A stretch of DNA of 64,000 nucleotides from Balanoglossus misakiensis (Eukaryota; Hemichordata). Of this stretch, positions 10,750-22,800 are shown in pieces. The notes beneath the pieces are model-generated. The model was given only the letters and a program-made list of their open reading frames with translations. It was not told the DNA's origin and did not search any database. Position 1 is the stretch's first letter. Every line of letters starts with the position of its first letter. The position numbers were made by a program, and so were the translations under genes. The stretch lies in contig CM082580.2 in the NCBI GenBank assembly GCA_040954595.2, positions 4,340,001 through 4,404,000 of the forward strand, given 5' to 3'.

Positions 10750-13700
10750 ATGGCGTTTCATCACACAGCCTGTTTTGTTTTCACTGTGATGATTATTTGC
10801 AACGCTATTTTGTATCCGTCTATATTCAGCAACATATTCCGACAATGGTTCGGTTTTGGAGCAAAAGAGGACAAGGACGACTCATCAGGTGAGAAGCCCT
10901 ACTCTTTGTAATTCTCAGAATCTAAAATCAACAGTGATCTGAATATGTATCAGAACATCATTTTGCAGTTGCACTGTACTGCTGAAATTTCTTCCATCTG
11001 CAGTCTTGTGCAAGAATTAAAATACATGATTGTATGCAGCGTTTACTTGGAGCATTTATTTTGTAGCTTTCTTCGGTTTCTTTGTTGTTGTAAGACGGTA
11101 AAACGAGACCATTGTTTCTGTGGTTTCAATGACCAAAAGTAAAATCAATACTTGGCATTTACATGTTTGATGAGAAAGATTATCATTTTCCCACACAGTC
11201 AACTATGTACGCAGTATATTGATCTTCGTATTAACATCAAAAATTTAGTGTAAAATGCCATGATCATTTCATATTGTTGAGTGATGATTGTCTTACTCTT
11301 AGTAATGTCATGGAGGTACTAGTACCTCCATGGTAATGTATAGGCTGCAATGATTGTATTTGACCAGGGGCACTGTCCAGTGATTGTTTCAGATACACAT
11401 ACACAGAATGAACATCAGCATTCAAGTTTCACATTTCATTTCAAAGTTCAGTGGATAATTCCCATTTTGAAAAAAAATAGTTCTGAGGGGTTCAAGGTTG
11501 GGAAAGAGTAGGCTACTTATGGAACATTATGCTCTCCAGCAGGTGCAAAATTACCCCCTATTAAACGTGTTTGTATTATTTCAAACACAACTTGCATTTT
11601 TTTTACAAATCTTAATGCATTTTATTTGGTCATATTAACTTCTTTTTATAAGGAATGTTTTAGAAGTTTAAGATATTTTAAATGTTTTTCTTTAATTTAA
11701 AGCTGTAAAATTTTGCAGTTATGGTAACGTGCTTAGACTTATTTTTTCGTATTTCCTTGTTTTTCTTAGCAGCCTACCCACCCCATATGAGGCACAGTGG
11801 GCCGCGAAGTCCGCCAAATCGAGGTAAACTTAATGCAAAGTTTCTTTTAAAAAGTTCCTTAATAAGACTCAAAATATAAACTAAAAAGATGTAATAATTC
11901 AAATGAAAAATGTATCTGTTCTATCTGTCTTTTTAATAAGAGGCACATACGTTAGAAAGGATGTACAATCAGTATTTGAAAGTATTTTTATTCAGGTTAA
12001 TTTTTGATTTTTTAATTGCCTTTGTAGGCATTATCAAAATCAGGTTCTTTTCGAAATATAAGACAGCAAATTTAGATGATAATGAAAACACACACTCACA
12101 AACAAGCACTGCTGAAAGAGTAGCAGACAGTAGTGGTTCTGGCATAGACAGTAGAAAAGATAAAAAAAAAGTACACTGAACTTCCACGAGACTTTAGTCT
12201 ATGTAACATGTCCATTAATTGATACAAACTTCACTGAACTACAGACTTCCTCAGGTGTTCCTATTCAAAGCAGTGCAATGGTTGTACATGAACACCAATG
12301 TATGTATGACTGTATTTTGTAAATTTTCTTATGTAACATTATATTCCTTTAATATAATTTCCCTTTTTTCAAGTTGGTCCAATGGCGGGTGAGCGAGCTG
12401 CGGCACAAATGTCACAAGGTCAGAAGGATACGGGAGGAGGTAAATCAAGAGGACTGATGAGTTCAGTGTTACCTGTGTATGCAATCGGCATTATTGTCTA
12501 TTTTGCTTACATTATGTACAGGGTGAGTTCTAAAAACCATAAACATTGTCAAGTCTGATTTTGTGTCTGTTTTTTTTCTCATTAAGTTGGAATATGGGAT
12601 CCAAATCATACAGAGAGTTTTATTGTATTGCAAGTATTGTATCAAAACAAAGTGACAGTAAAGTGTTAGATTGTTGCAGTTTAATCAACTTACCGTCAGA
12701 GAGAGAGAGAGAGAGAGCATCAATTATGTACAATGCAGCAAAATAACACAATTTGTCAACCTCCTGCTTTCAGATTTTCTTCAAAGAGCAAACAACCAAG
12801 GATCCCATAACGGGACAAAATGTACCCAGAGAGTCTGCCCACGATGATTACGCAGCAACAATGGAAGCGAGGAAACACAGAGAATATGAAGAGAGGCTTC
12901 AAAGATCACTACAAGAAGATCTGAGATCTGATAAATACAGACGCTCTGCCACAACAGACTCGAGACGCCCCAAGAAGACTGCCACCGCAGCAAATGCCAA
13001 TAGAAAAGGTACCATCACTATTTTACTATTTTTTAGCATCATTATCCACAACACACGGCTTAAATGAAAATAGGTGCATTGGTTATCATCTGTCAGTTAT
13101 TTTCCCGTGTATAGACAATAAACATATATCTGCGATAATAATTTCTCTTTCAGGATCTGAAGAGAATGATGTAGCTTCCCTTCAGAAACGTTTGGAGGAC
13201 ACAGAGAAAGCAATGCAGAAGATGATGGAATACATGAACAAGATGGGAGTGGCTATGAGCCAAGTGACAGAGCAGATGGCCCAGAATGATCCAACAGGCC
13301 CCGCTGCAGCCAAGAGAGACTCACCAACCCGTGCAACGTATATAAACGATCACGAAATGGATAATTTAGATGATGAGTATATAGACGAAGATGATTACGA
13401 GGAAGAGGTCGTTGTTAAGAAAGTGCCAGCGAGAAAAGCCCCGGTCGGAAAGAAATTTGTTATGCCTGCCAAGAAGGTTACCGGTCAGAAGATAAGGTCG
13501 CACTCGGTTAAGACTGCTAAAGCCAAGTCGCCTCCCAGGAAGAGAGTTGTCTATGTGGAAGAAATTGATGATGATGAGGTGGAGGTTGATCGCGGAAATG
13601 TAGAGGATTTAGAAATGAATGGCGATGAATACCACAACTATCTCAGGCAAGATGATGATGATGATGATCCACATGTGAGGGCTGAAGAGGATCCGGAAGA

Positions 13701-13980
13701 CAGCGAGGATGATAGACAGAAGTTTGATGATGCTGAGGAGGAGGAGGAGGAGGAGGAGGAGGAGGAAGAAGAAGCCTATGAAGATAACCACGACGATAAT
13801 GATGATGATTATGAAGATGACAATGAGGTTGACAATGATGTTGATGATGATGAGTATCATGATGGTGAAGTTTTAGAAGATGAAGTAATATTACCTGAGT
13901 CTTTGCAAGAAATGTCGGAAAGTATCCGGAAGCGCCTGGTAAAAGTTGATAATCAGGAAGGGGACAGGCATGATGATTAA
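10750..13980 (+). CDS. RIC3: RIC3 acetylcholine-receptor chaperone
   Basis: Five exons: 10750-10888, 11770-11823, 12374-12522, 12774-13008 and 13154-13980, 1404 nt, 467 residues. An N-terminal hydrophobic segment (residues about 6-26) is followed by a Pro/Gly-rich linker. A second membrane span (about 92-112: RGLMSSVLPVYAIGIIVYFAY) runs straight into YRIFFKEQ, the conserved core of RIC3. Residues about 195-240 after SEENDVASLQKRLEDTEKAMQKM look like a coiled coil. The C-terminus is extremely acidic (uninterrupted Asp/Glu tracts from GAG/GAT repeats) with a basic patch before it. RIC3 is an ER membrane chaperone that assists assembly of nicotinic acetylcholine and related pentameric receptors. 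The acceptor of exon 2 is TTAGCAG, so one Ala can be included or skipped. Divergent from RPS11. Confidence 0.9.
11302..11339. repeat. 24-bp perfect palindrome flanked by 7-bp direct repeats
   Basis: Arms CATGGAGGTACT and AGTACCTCCATG (11309-11332) meet with no loop. GTAATGT abuts both sides (11302-11308 and 11333-11339). It lies in RIC3 intron 1 and has the same design as the structures at 6207 and 17522. Confidence 0.85.
12699..12717. repeat. (GA)n microsatellite
   Basis: About nine GA units in RIC3 intron 3, some 55 bp upstream of the exon 4 acceptor. Confidence 0.85.
13735..13770 (+). repeat. Coding GAG/GAA repeat in RIC3
   Basis: A trinucleotide run encodes about twelve consecutive Glu inside the acidic tail of RIC3. 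It is followed by GAT/GAC-rich sequence encoding Asp. The frame is kept, so length variation would only change the Glu count. Confidence 0.85.
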
Positions 13981-16900
13981 TTATATGAGTGTTATTTTTG
14001 TATGTTAAGTGACCCCCCTTTAGTATCATTTGTGAATCCACAATCTATACGCCTTATATCAGGGAAATGGATTTTAGTGCACAGCATGTAAATAGCAATT
14101 GCAGTAGATCACATGCTTGTTGTTCATAAAAAAAACTATTTACAAAGGTATGCAACTGAGGTACTCTGTTTAATACACAGCTTATATGTAGTGTAAAGTA
14201 GATGTCCATGTGAAAAAGTGTAGACTGTGTTGATGATGGTAGTCTGGGGATTCATCAAGTACACCTGTTAAGGTCTTCCCACCATTTTGTACTACACATG
14301 TACATGTATATCTCATTGAAAACTCTGACAGTATCAGTATATGGGAAAAGTTCACATAAATCAGTGTTGCAATATCTATTTCATGTGGGAAAACTGTCTC
14401 TTAATTGTATTGTGTTTGTTAGCCATATGGTCAAATGACAAAGAAGATTTTATGATATAGAACAAGCAACTAAATTTCTGTTTGTGATGTTCATGTGTAC
14501 TAGGGGCTGATGTGTTGCTGAATTCTCTGTGTTTGTTGATCGGGGTCACAGTAATACCAAACACTGTATTATTGTGTAAAGGCGAGAATATATGGTGGTC
14601 TTTGTCAGTAAAATTAAAAAAGTCTTGAAACAAGTGACACTCTTTTAAACATTTGAGCACAGTGAGGGACTGCACTAAAAGTGATATGTCATGCAGATTT
14701 TGGTCGTTTGATTGTATGGCTTTCCTAATAATATTATTCAAACCTGAACCAGCATTTTTTAATGTAACCGCAACACATTACATAAATTGTGGATGACATA
14801 CTTTGGTTCTGTTATATAAGACCCCAAAGGTTGCTGTCAGTATTATCTTGTGGATTGAAAGTAAACAGCAAATGTTGAAGGTGTTGAAAAAAAAAAAAAT
14901 ATGCAACTGCATTAACCGTTTAAACCTGGCTCAGATGACAACTTCTGAATGATGTCATAGGTCACCAGGAGGTCAGGTGGAAAGGGTTGAATAGACCATG
15001 GACCATCTCTTTTTACGTCCATGAATAGACACAAGTCTGATTTCTACTAATTATTCTGTACAGACATGCTGAACTTTCAGTTTCACCGTGGTTTACAACC
15101 AACTGCTGATTCCCTTTTATTTAGGGAAAACAAAAAAAACTCATTATCATGAAAATTGAATTATTAAATGCGAAATCATCTGTGTCAGAAATTCCTGGGG
15201 AGCACATTGACTACAGTAATACATAGACATGAACTTCAATTCCAAATGAATTTGTTGGTTTAGAGAAAATATAATAAGACATGAAATCAAAGTCAAAATA
15301 AATTTGTAGGTTAGAGGAAAAATAATTGTGAAATACCTGTGTGCAAGAAACTACTAACATTTTATGTCAAGGAATCTGAAAATGTTCCGTTGTGTTTCAT
15401 AGCTTTAACAATGTGCAATGTTTTTAAGTGTATTATTCTGTTTTAGTATTTAAATTTTAAGACTTACAAACCTGATAGTGCTTTCATTTTAACTTATTTT
15501 AATACCAAACAGACATTTGAATTCCTTTTATTTAACATTTTGAATTTGGTTGTTTACATTCGTTACACTATCTTTGCTAGTCTAGATTTTGAACATAGTT
15601 ATCATGATATTGAAAACGTGAACAGTTTTACCAATGTTCATAATATGCATTTTGCAGACAGGGTGACAGAGATCATTGGCAGTACAGCTAAGTTTTGCTG
15701 TCTGTTCCATTTTATTGTTAATTAAAACTTACTGCCATATTTCACATATATCAGTGAGTGACAGTCAGACTGATGAATTTTAAAGCTGTTTGGAATCGCT
15801 GAATTGTTAGTGGATATGCCAACTATCCAACCATTGGCCAATTTATATCGGTCATATTCACATCTCATACTAAGAATACATTCAAAGGGTCTGTACAGGA
15901 CAAAGGTCAAGTAGAATATTTATTACAGTTACAAACTACATGTACAATGTTATATTTTCATTTTTATTTATTTATCTGCTTAAACTTTGAATTTTAGTGA
16001 TTTATAAGTAAACTTCATTTTAAGAGTGGTCATGGTAGAATGTACCTGATAATACAGTTTGTTTTAATTTCATAAAATTGCTGATCTTGATAAGACACAC
16101 TGATGTGGCCAACTTTGATTATTAAAGGGGAATTGGCTATAACTTTTGGCTGTTTTTTGGATCCTTTTTTGTTACTTTGAAAAATTACACAGAAACTACA
16201 TCGTACATGCAAAACTTTGACAAAACACACAGTGTAACTGCTGAATTTTTAGAGGCTGAAAGTGTCTTCATAGACTTCCTGGGCCAGTATTTGATATCTT
16301 CAACAATGAATAATTTGCCAATAAATTGGCATTCATTACATTTTAATTTAGAAACAAAAGGAAGACATTAATTTCTTAAAAATCACAGTTGAATGTGTCA
16401 TCTACAATATACCACTAAACACAATTTTCATTTATTTTGACTGAGTGTCGAACATGTATAGTGCTTCTACTTTCACTTTTGGAACAGCAAATGGAGATAT
16501 TATGCACTCTATACCTAACTCTGCATGGTAGCTAGAATTCCATGTCAGTAATAGGTAGTACCTGCACATCCTGATATTGGAACATACCCTTGTCAGAAAC
16601 AAATGCAATATTTGACTGAGCAATCATGAATGCCAGTAAAAGATGTAATAAAATGTCACTATTACAAGAACTGACATTCCTGACTCATATTTTTGGTATC
16701 ATTATCAGTATAGCATAATTTTTTTCTAATCAAACTCAAGCAGTTACCGGTATGTGCTGCCTGGATCAGTGTATGTATTTCTTAGTTCTTCCGTCCCATG
16801 CTGTAAGTTTTAAATGGATATTGATCGTTCCTATGGTGACGGTTGTCAGATGGTAAATAGAAATATGCTGTCACTCATATAGGAAATGGGATGAATATTC

Positions 16901-19853
16901 TGTCCATTTTATTCTCTGTAATTTTAGCTTTAACAAAGATTGTATCAAGCCAATCTACTGTAGTGTTTGCTTCTTATGAAATAAAACAACATATAGAAAA
17001 TTCTTTGAATTGAGTCAAGTTGTTAAGTCACACTCCTTACTGGGTACTGTAGTTAGGATTTACTATGCTGTAAATATTTTTTTCCAACTGTAATAGTGTG
17101 TGCAGTTGTATCAGATAATCTGGATTCGCTCAAAGGAAACATTAGGCCTTTAAACTGAGAATAAATATTGGGGGTCACTGCGCAAAATTGTCTCGAATTC
17201 AAAATGGCCACCAGTCATTGTTGAGTCTATGGAGAAAATTTAAAGTATGGCCTGAAGTATGCCAACAACAAATGTACTTTACCACTTACACACCATGACA
17301 CTCAACAAACAGCACAGCAGGTTTTTAAAACAAGATAGCAATTCACAGAAAGCTGTTGTCCATTTCCTTTATTTCAGTTCAAAAACCCATCTTAAACTAT
17401 TTGTACACTTTAGCAATATTTAAAGAATTACAAAATGGTGAAATCAAAATATGAACAATGCAAATCTTCAAAAACCAGTGAAAACAAAAATTCCTTAGTG
17501 ACTGTATTAACACCTGTGGTACTTCTACCATAGACAATAGAAGGCTATTGTCTATGCTTCTACACAACCCCCCTCCCCCACTAATGCCAGTAATAGAAAA
17601 ACTGAAGAAAGTCATTGTCAATGACACAGCTCATCTTACAGATTGTCTGCTAAATGTTAACTCTTAAAATAGCATGCCCAAATTCATTCAAAAACAAACC
17701 CTCACTTGATGTCTGGCATTCTACTGAGAATGATATTTCCTGGAACAAAGACTAAATACCTTTATTCCAAATGGGAATTTTGGTTAATTTATGCAATCTT
17801 TCACTTGAGAACAAGGTAGGCAAATTTCACTAACAAACACTATGACCTGATAGGCAAGTTCTTTTGAAATGTTGAAAAACACAGGTTGACATTTTATTCC
17901 AAAAACATTTCCAGATGATGACAGTTTTTGTGAAATTCAAAGACAATATTGGGAATATAAATGATAAACTTATCATGTAATACATTTTCATCAAATAGAG
18001 GCCAGTATGAGGTTGCAATGCCAACCACTGTTATCAGAGTTCAAAAACTGATGTTATTTTTGAGTAATGGTTGGGGATAGATGGATGTGCACAAAAAAAA
18101 GCCAAATTAGTCCCCTCCCCCCTCCCCAATTTGCCTGCAGGGACTAATAATTATCTACAATAAATCAGCCTCGAAAATGCAGGTTATGTCAGCTGCAAAA
18201 AAAAATGATAAAGAAAGCATGGGTGTCTGAGCTCTCATTTGTATGAATTGAAACTGCTTGTATGGGGTGCATAGTGTTTCTTACAAAGCAATATTGACCA
18301 ACAATTTTGTCACAGTGCTCAAAGTAGCAAGCAAGTACGTATTGAATACACTCTCTTCTTCATTAGCTGTATAAGGTTACTGTTAGCAATGCTACATACA
18401 CAAAGGGTAACACAAGGTGTTATTCCATGGTATTGCACGAACATTTATGAAAAAAGCAGAAATAACAATGATGGACACAACAAAATTCATTCAAAATTTA
18501 TGGGCAAAATATTGCTGTTTTTTAGCGATGCCTCGCACAGTTTTTTTCTTTCTTTCAACTTCTGAGGTCATTGCACGATCTTCCGTCCATCCAGAGCACA
18601 CTGGAATGTAGTTTGCTGTAAGCATGGTAGGTTTAAGTGTCAAAACATTAGGTAAAAAATACAATTTCTGTTTTATGAAATATTGAGGTAACAGGGAATG
18701 GTTTCATTGGCTGGCAAGCCCTATATCTTATACCCCAAAAACTCTTAAACTAATACCACCCTGATTACATTTCTGAAACAGATAAGACTAGTCTAGTATT
18801 TGTTAGTATCAGAAAAATGAATGTGGTTAAAAAAAGCTGCCCATAATTTTTCAGAATCGTGAATAACTTTGGTGTCATTTTTCGGCATTTTCAGTGTGGA
18901 AGTCTGTCTAATTCAGGAACAAGGCTGCTCAAGTGATGAACAGTAATAAAATACTAACTCTGACATGTCATTAGGTATATAGTCTAAATAAGGGACAATG
19001 AACACTCCAAGTCTGGAAAGCAAATGGTTGCCTGTTCTAGGGTACATGGCCTATCTGCCATTTTTAATGTACATAGCTGCATTTTACCCCTGCAAGATTT
19101 TGGCAAATGGCAAACAACCAATACTAGTCCAGTCACATTGAAGTACCGGTATGCAATTGACAATCTTTTTTTAAACAACTGTTATTTTGTAATCAACCAG
19201 GTGCAAAAATGGCACCGAGTGTTTTTTTCACTGCAATGTGCAGAATTTTGTGCTGACTGGACAGATAGAAAGTACTGAAAGACTTGTAAACTGAAACATT
19301 CAACTATTGATCCCCATCATCTCCCTGTATCAGTGTATGGTCCAACCATATGATTACAAATGGTAGAGATAACCCAGACAAATTTAATCACAGATGACAT
19401 AGAAAGTTGAGATGTAGCCGTAGATTTTCGCATGGTGGCCACATGAAAGAAGCGCCAGCCAGCAAATGATCATTTGAAGACTTAAACACACCCTTTTGAC
19501 CATATATGGGCATATGTAAATTAGGGGTGAATGTATACCTTTAAAAGTATTAAACACCTGCCACATACTTATCACAATTCTTATTTCAGATATGAAATCC
19601 CATCTCAATATTCTTCATAGCAAAAATGAATAAATACACTGTAGAGACACTTACATTGTAAGTGGCTAAAGTTTCACATGAACAAAGGACGACTGCGTCA
19701 AGATCACTCCTCAATAAGTAATATGTACAGAAAAAAAAACCCCACTATTTTAAAAATCTGAAATTTCAACATATACAAAATGTCATGTCTGTGTTCCTGG
19801 TTCTACCATAAATAATTCAATAATTTAAAATTAACCAGATTTCAGAAAAGCCT
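13981..19853. other. 5.9-kb convergent spacer: 3' UTRs of RIC3 and the KIAA2026-like gene
   Basis: AT-rich, with no frame I can assign to a protein. RIC3 (plus) and the bromodomain gene (minus) converge here, so much of it may be 3' UTR. Candidate poly(A) signals are AATAAA near 16980 on the plus strand and AATAAA on the minus strand near 17362, but neither end is proved. The clearest structure is the hairpin at 17529-17556. Confidence 0.45.
17522..17563. repeat. 28-bp hairpin flanked by 7-bp direct repeats
   Basis: Arms CATAGACAATAG (17529-17540) and CTATTGTCTATG (17545-17556) are separated by AAGG. CTTCTAC abuts both ends exactly (17522-17528, 17557-17563). Same design as at 6207 and 11302. 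Confidence 0.85.
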
Positions 19854-22800
19854 TTATGATGATTTGGTTTTATCGGGAAGTCCATTTACAACAAGTCCGT
19901 TTTGTTCAGAATCGTGGGACTTCATTGATGATATGTTCTCTCTTGGATGATGTACATCATTTGGACAGCTGGTTGCTGCTGTCTGTGATACTGGACTTTG
20001 GTCTGTCATTATTGCATTGATGGCATTGCCTGGCTTAGGCGAACCGGCCAGCATGGTGTTCACTGGGCTTTTGTCGGGGGTTGTAACCTGGGTACTGACT
20101 TGCTGATGCGGAACAGATATTGTGGTCACCTTCCGTTGGTTCGCTGTTGTCGAGGGCGACAGCAGGATTGTCCCTGTGCTCGGAGACTGGCTGACCTGAG
20201 CGCTGGAGTTCTCTATAACAACACCTTGATTGCCAACTCCTGGGCTCTTCACGTGTATGGTCTGATTTGTGGGCTGCAAGGGTCCGACGCAGACCTTGCC
20301 AACGGCTTGGTTTTGGGCACTCACTATGTGCAGATTTTGAAGAGTTGGCGACTGTGGTACGGGCACTGGAATGCCGGGCAGCTTGGCAACACCTTGAGTT
20401 GAAGCAGAGACAGCTGCAATACTGCCGACGGTGCCACTGCCTGGAATGTTGACAGTCAGTGGTTTGCTCATCAGCGCACCGGGTTTGACCTGCTGGGCTA
20501 AGACACTGGCGGCAACTGATGGCACAGAAATACTCTGAACTGTGTTCGGTGCGAGGCTACTCACAACTTGCTGCAGGGGAACTGAAACGCTTACGGGCAT
20601 GTTTCTTTGAACTGTGGATAAAGCACCGACAGGATTGGCTGTGCCAGTAGACAGAGTCAGTTTTGGTACAGCAGCAGACACCGGACTTGAGGCATGCAAA
20701 GTAGCCGCTGGCAAAGGGTTCCCTGTGAGCACTGGAATGACAGTTGGACTGATTACCGAACCGGTGAGCAATGTGTTACTAGGACGTGTCTGTTGAACGA
20801 CCGGTGAAGCGATGGTGCTCGAAATGACAGGTTTCACAGGTGACACCATCGGCTGGTAGGACAGCAAGGGTTTCTTAAGCGCCGGCGTGACTGTGGTACT
20901 GGCTTTGAGTAGACCGGCCGATATCTGCGGGGTTAGGTTCACGTGCTGCTGAGCTGGTACTTGTGCAGTTATGACGGGTTGCTTTCCGGCAGCCACTTGG
21001 ACCAACTTGACACCAGGCTGACCTACATTCACCAGAGTCTGGGTCGGTGATGCACCGGCAGTCGAGCTTATCAGGTACACAGATTTGCCCTGTGATCCAG
21101 ACGACGCAATTATCTGTTGCAAGGCAAGGTTCGTTATAACGTTACTGACAACTGGCTGCTTAGGCACACTGGTTATTGTTCTTGGTGGCGTTTTATTTGT
21201 ACTGGATGGAACGGGTTGCAGAGTGCTGACTAAAGCACCGCTCCTGGACGCAGCTGGAATGGTACTCGGGATGGCAGTGTGGTGCGAAATCACTCTGTTG
21301 CTGGGACTCCGCGTGGTCACCACCATCGGTATTGTACTTGGCGTTAGCGTAGGTGAAGCCGATGCAAGCAGTACTGGTGTTTGCTGTGCTGGATTTGAAG
21401 AGCTGCCCTGCAGACTCACACCGGGGGCAGCCTGTGCACCTTGAGTCAAGATTATCTTCTGAGGTTGAGAAGTCTTGGCTCCTGACAAGATGAGATTTTT
21501 CGGCAGAACCAATTTCCCTCCAGACTGGGCAAGTAGTTTGGGGTCTAATCCGGTGATTGTGACTAATTTGTTTGCGATGATACCCGTGACTTTAGCGCTG
21601 CTTGCGACGTTGCTAACAGGTACTTGTACTTGCTGAGCCTGTGGTACACTTACGGAGACAGTTTGGGGGATTTGTTGCTGTGGCAGTGATCCTGGGACAA
21701 CAAGTTTTTGACTCTGATTAGTCGGTGACAACACTGGAATTGCTTGCGCTATTCCCCGAGGACTGATCAGCTGTTTGTGTTCTTTGCCCACCACAACTTG
21801 CTTCGCAGGTGATGGCTGCACTTGCTGCATGACTGGCACCTGGGTTGTGTTCTTGGCGGCTGGCTGGACTTGACCTGAGCTGGACTGAGGTTTGATGTAA
21901 TATGCAAGATTCCCCGACTGCTGTGGCTGTTTCGTTACTGTCTGCTGCTGTTTCAGGTCGGTCTGCTGCTGTGGATGATGCACAAGCCCCTGGATTTTGA
22001 TGCCCTGTTGCAGTAGCGATGCGTAAGGGATCAGTTTGCCACCGATCAGCACATACTGAGGACTCTGGGAGGCTGCCGGAGCAACTTTCTGTGACGCCTG
22101 TTGGCCAGCCTGGAGTTGCTTCAGTTGCTGCTGTGTTATGCTGACTGTCTGCAGAGATGCTGGGTTCGCTGCACTTGTTGTCGCAGTCACTGGCTTCATC
22201 CCAGACAATGAAACTGTCACAGCAGGAGACTGTGAGCTGGCAGGTGACAACACAATCTTGCCTGCAGGAACTGTTGGTTTCACAATGTGGTTCACCAACG
22301 CTGCACTGTTCACTGTCGTAGTCATGGCCGCCGACTGGGTGTTGAGATTCAGTTTTTGTGTTGGTAACATTTGCAGCAACTGTTCCCGCCCCTGTTGCTG
22401 CTGCTTGGCAGCTGTACTTTGCTGCAACTGGGCCTGTTGGGACTGCGCGGTCAGCTGCTTCTGTTGCTGGATCACCCGCTGGCTGGTCTGCTGCAGCTTC
22501 AACTTCTGCTGGTTCAAAGTCACCTGTTGATTCTTCAACTGGTTCTGAAGCAACTGAAGATGCACGAGCTGCTTCTGCTGGGACGTCAGCTGCGGCGACT
22601 GCAACAGCTGCAACAACTGATCTTGGCTCAACTGCGTCTTTTCCGCTTTCGGATCCAGCACTAAGTTGTAGTGCACCTTCACTGGACTGCTGGCGCCCGG
22701 CTTGCTCTGAACACCAGCTGGGGGTGACAGAGTGCTGGACGGCAGGCTTTTCTGTTGGCCGGGACTTGTGACGGTAGATGGAGATGTGGTTTCTCCATCT

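Noticed and set aside
13609-14041. Antisense frames over RIC3 rich in Ile/Leu or His
   Set aside because: They mirror the GAG/GAT repeats of the RIC3 acidic tail and have no splice logic or homology.
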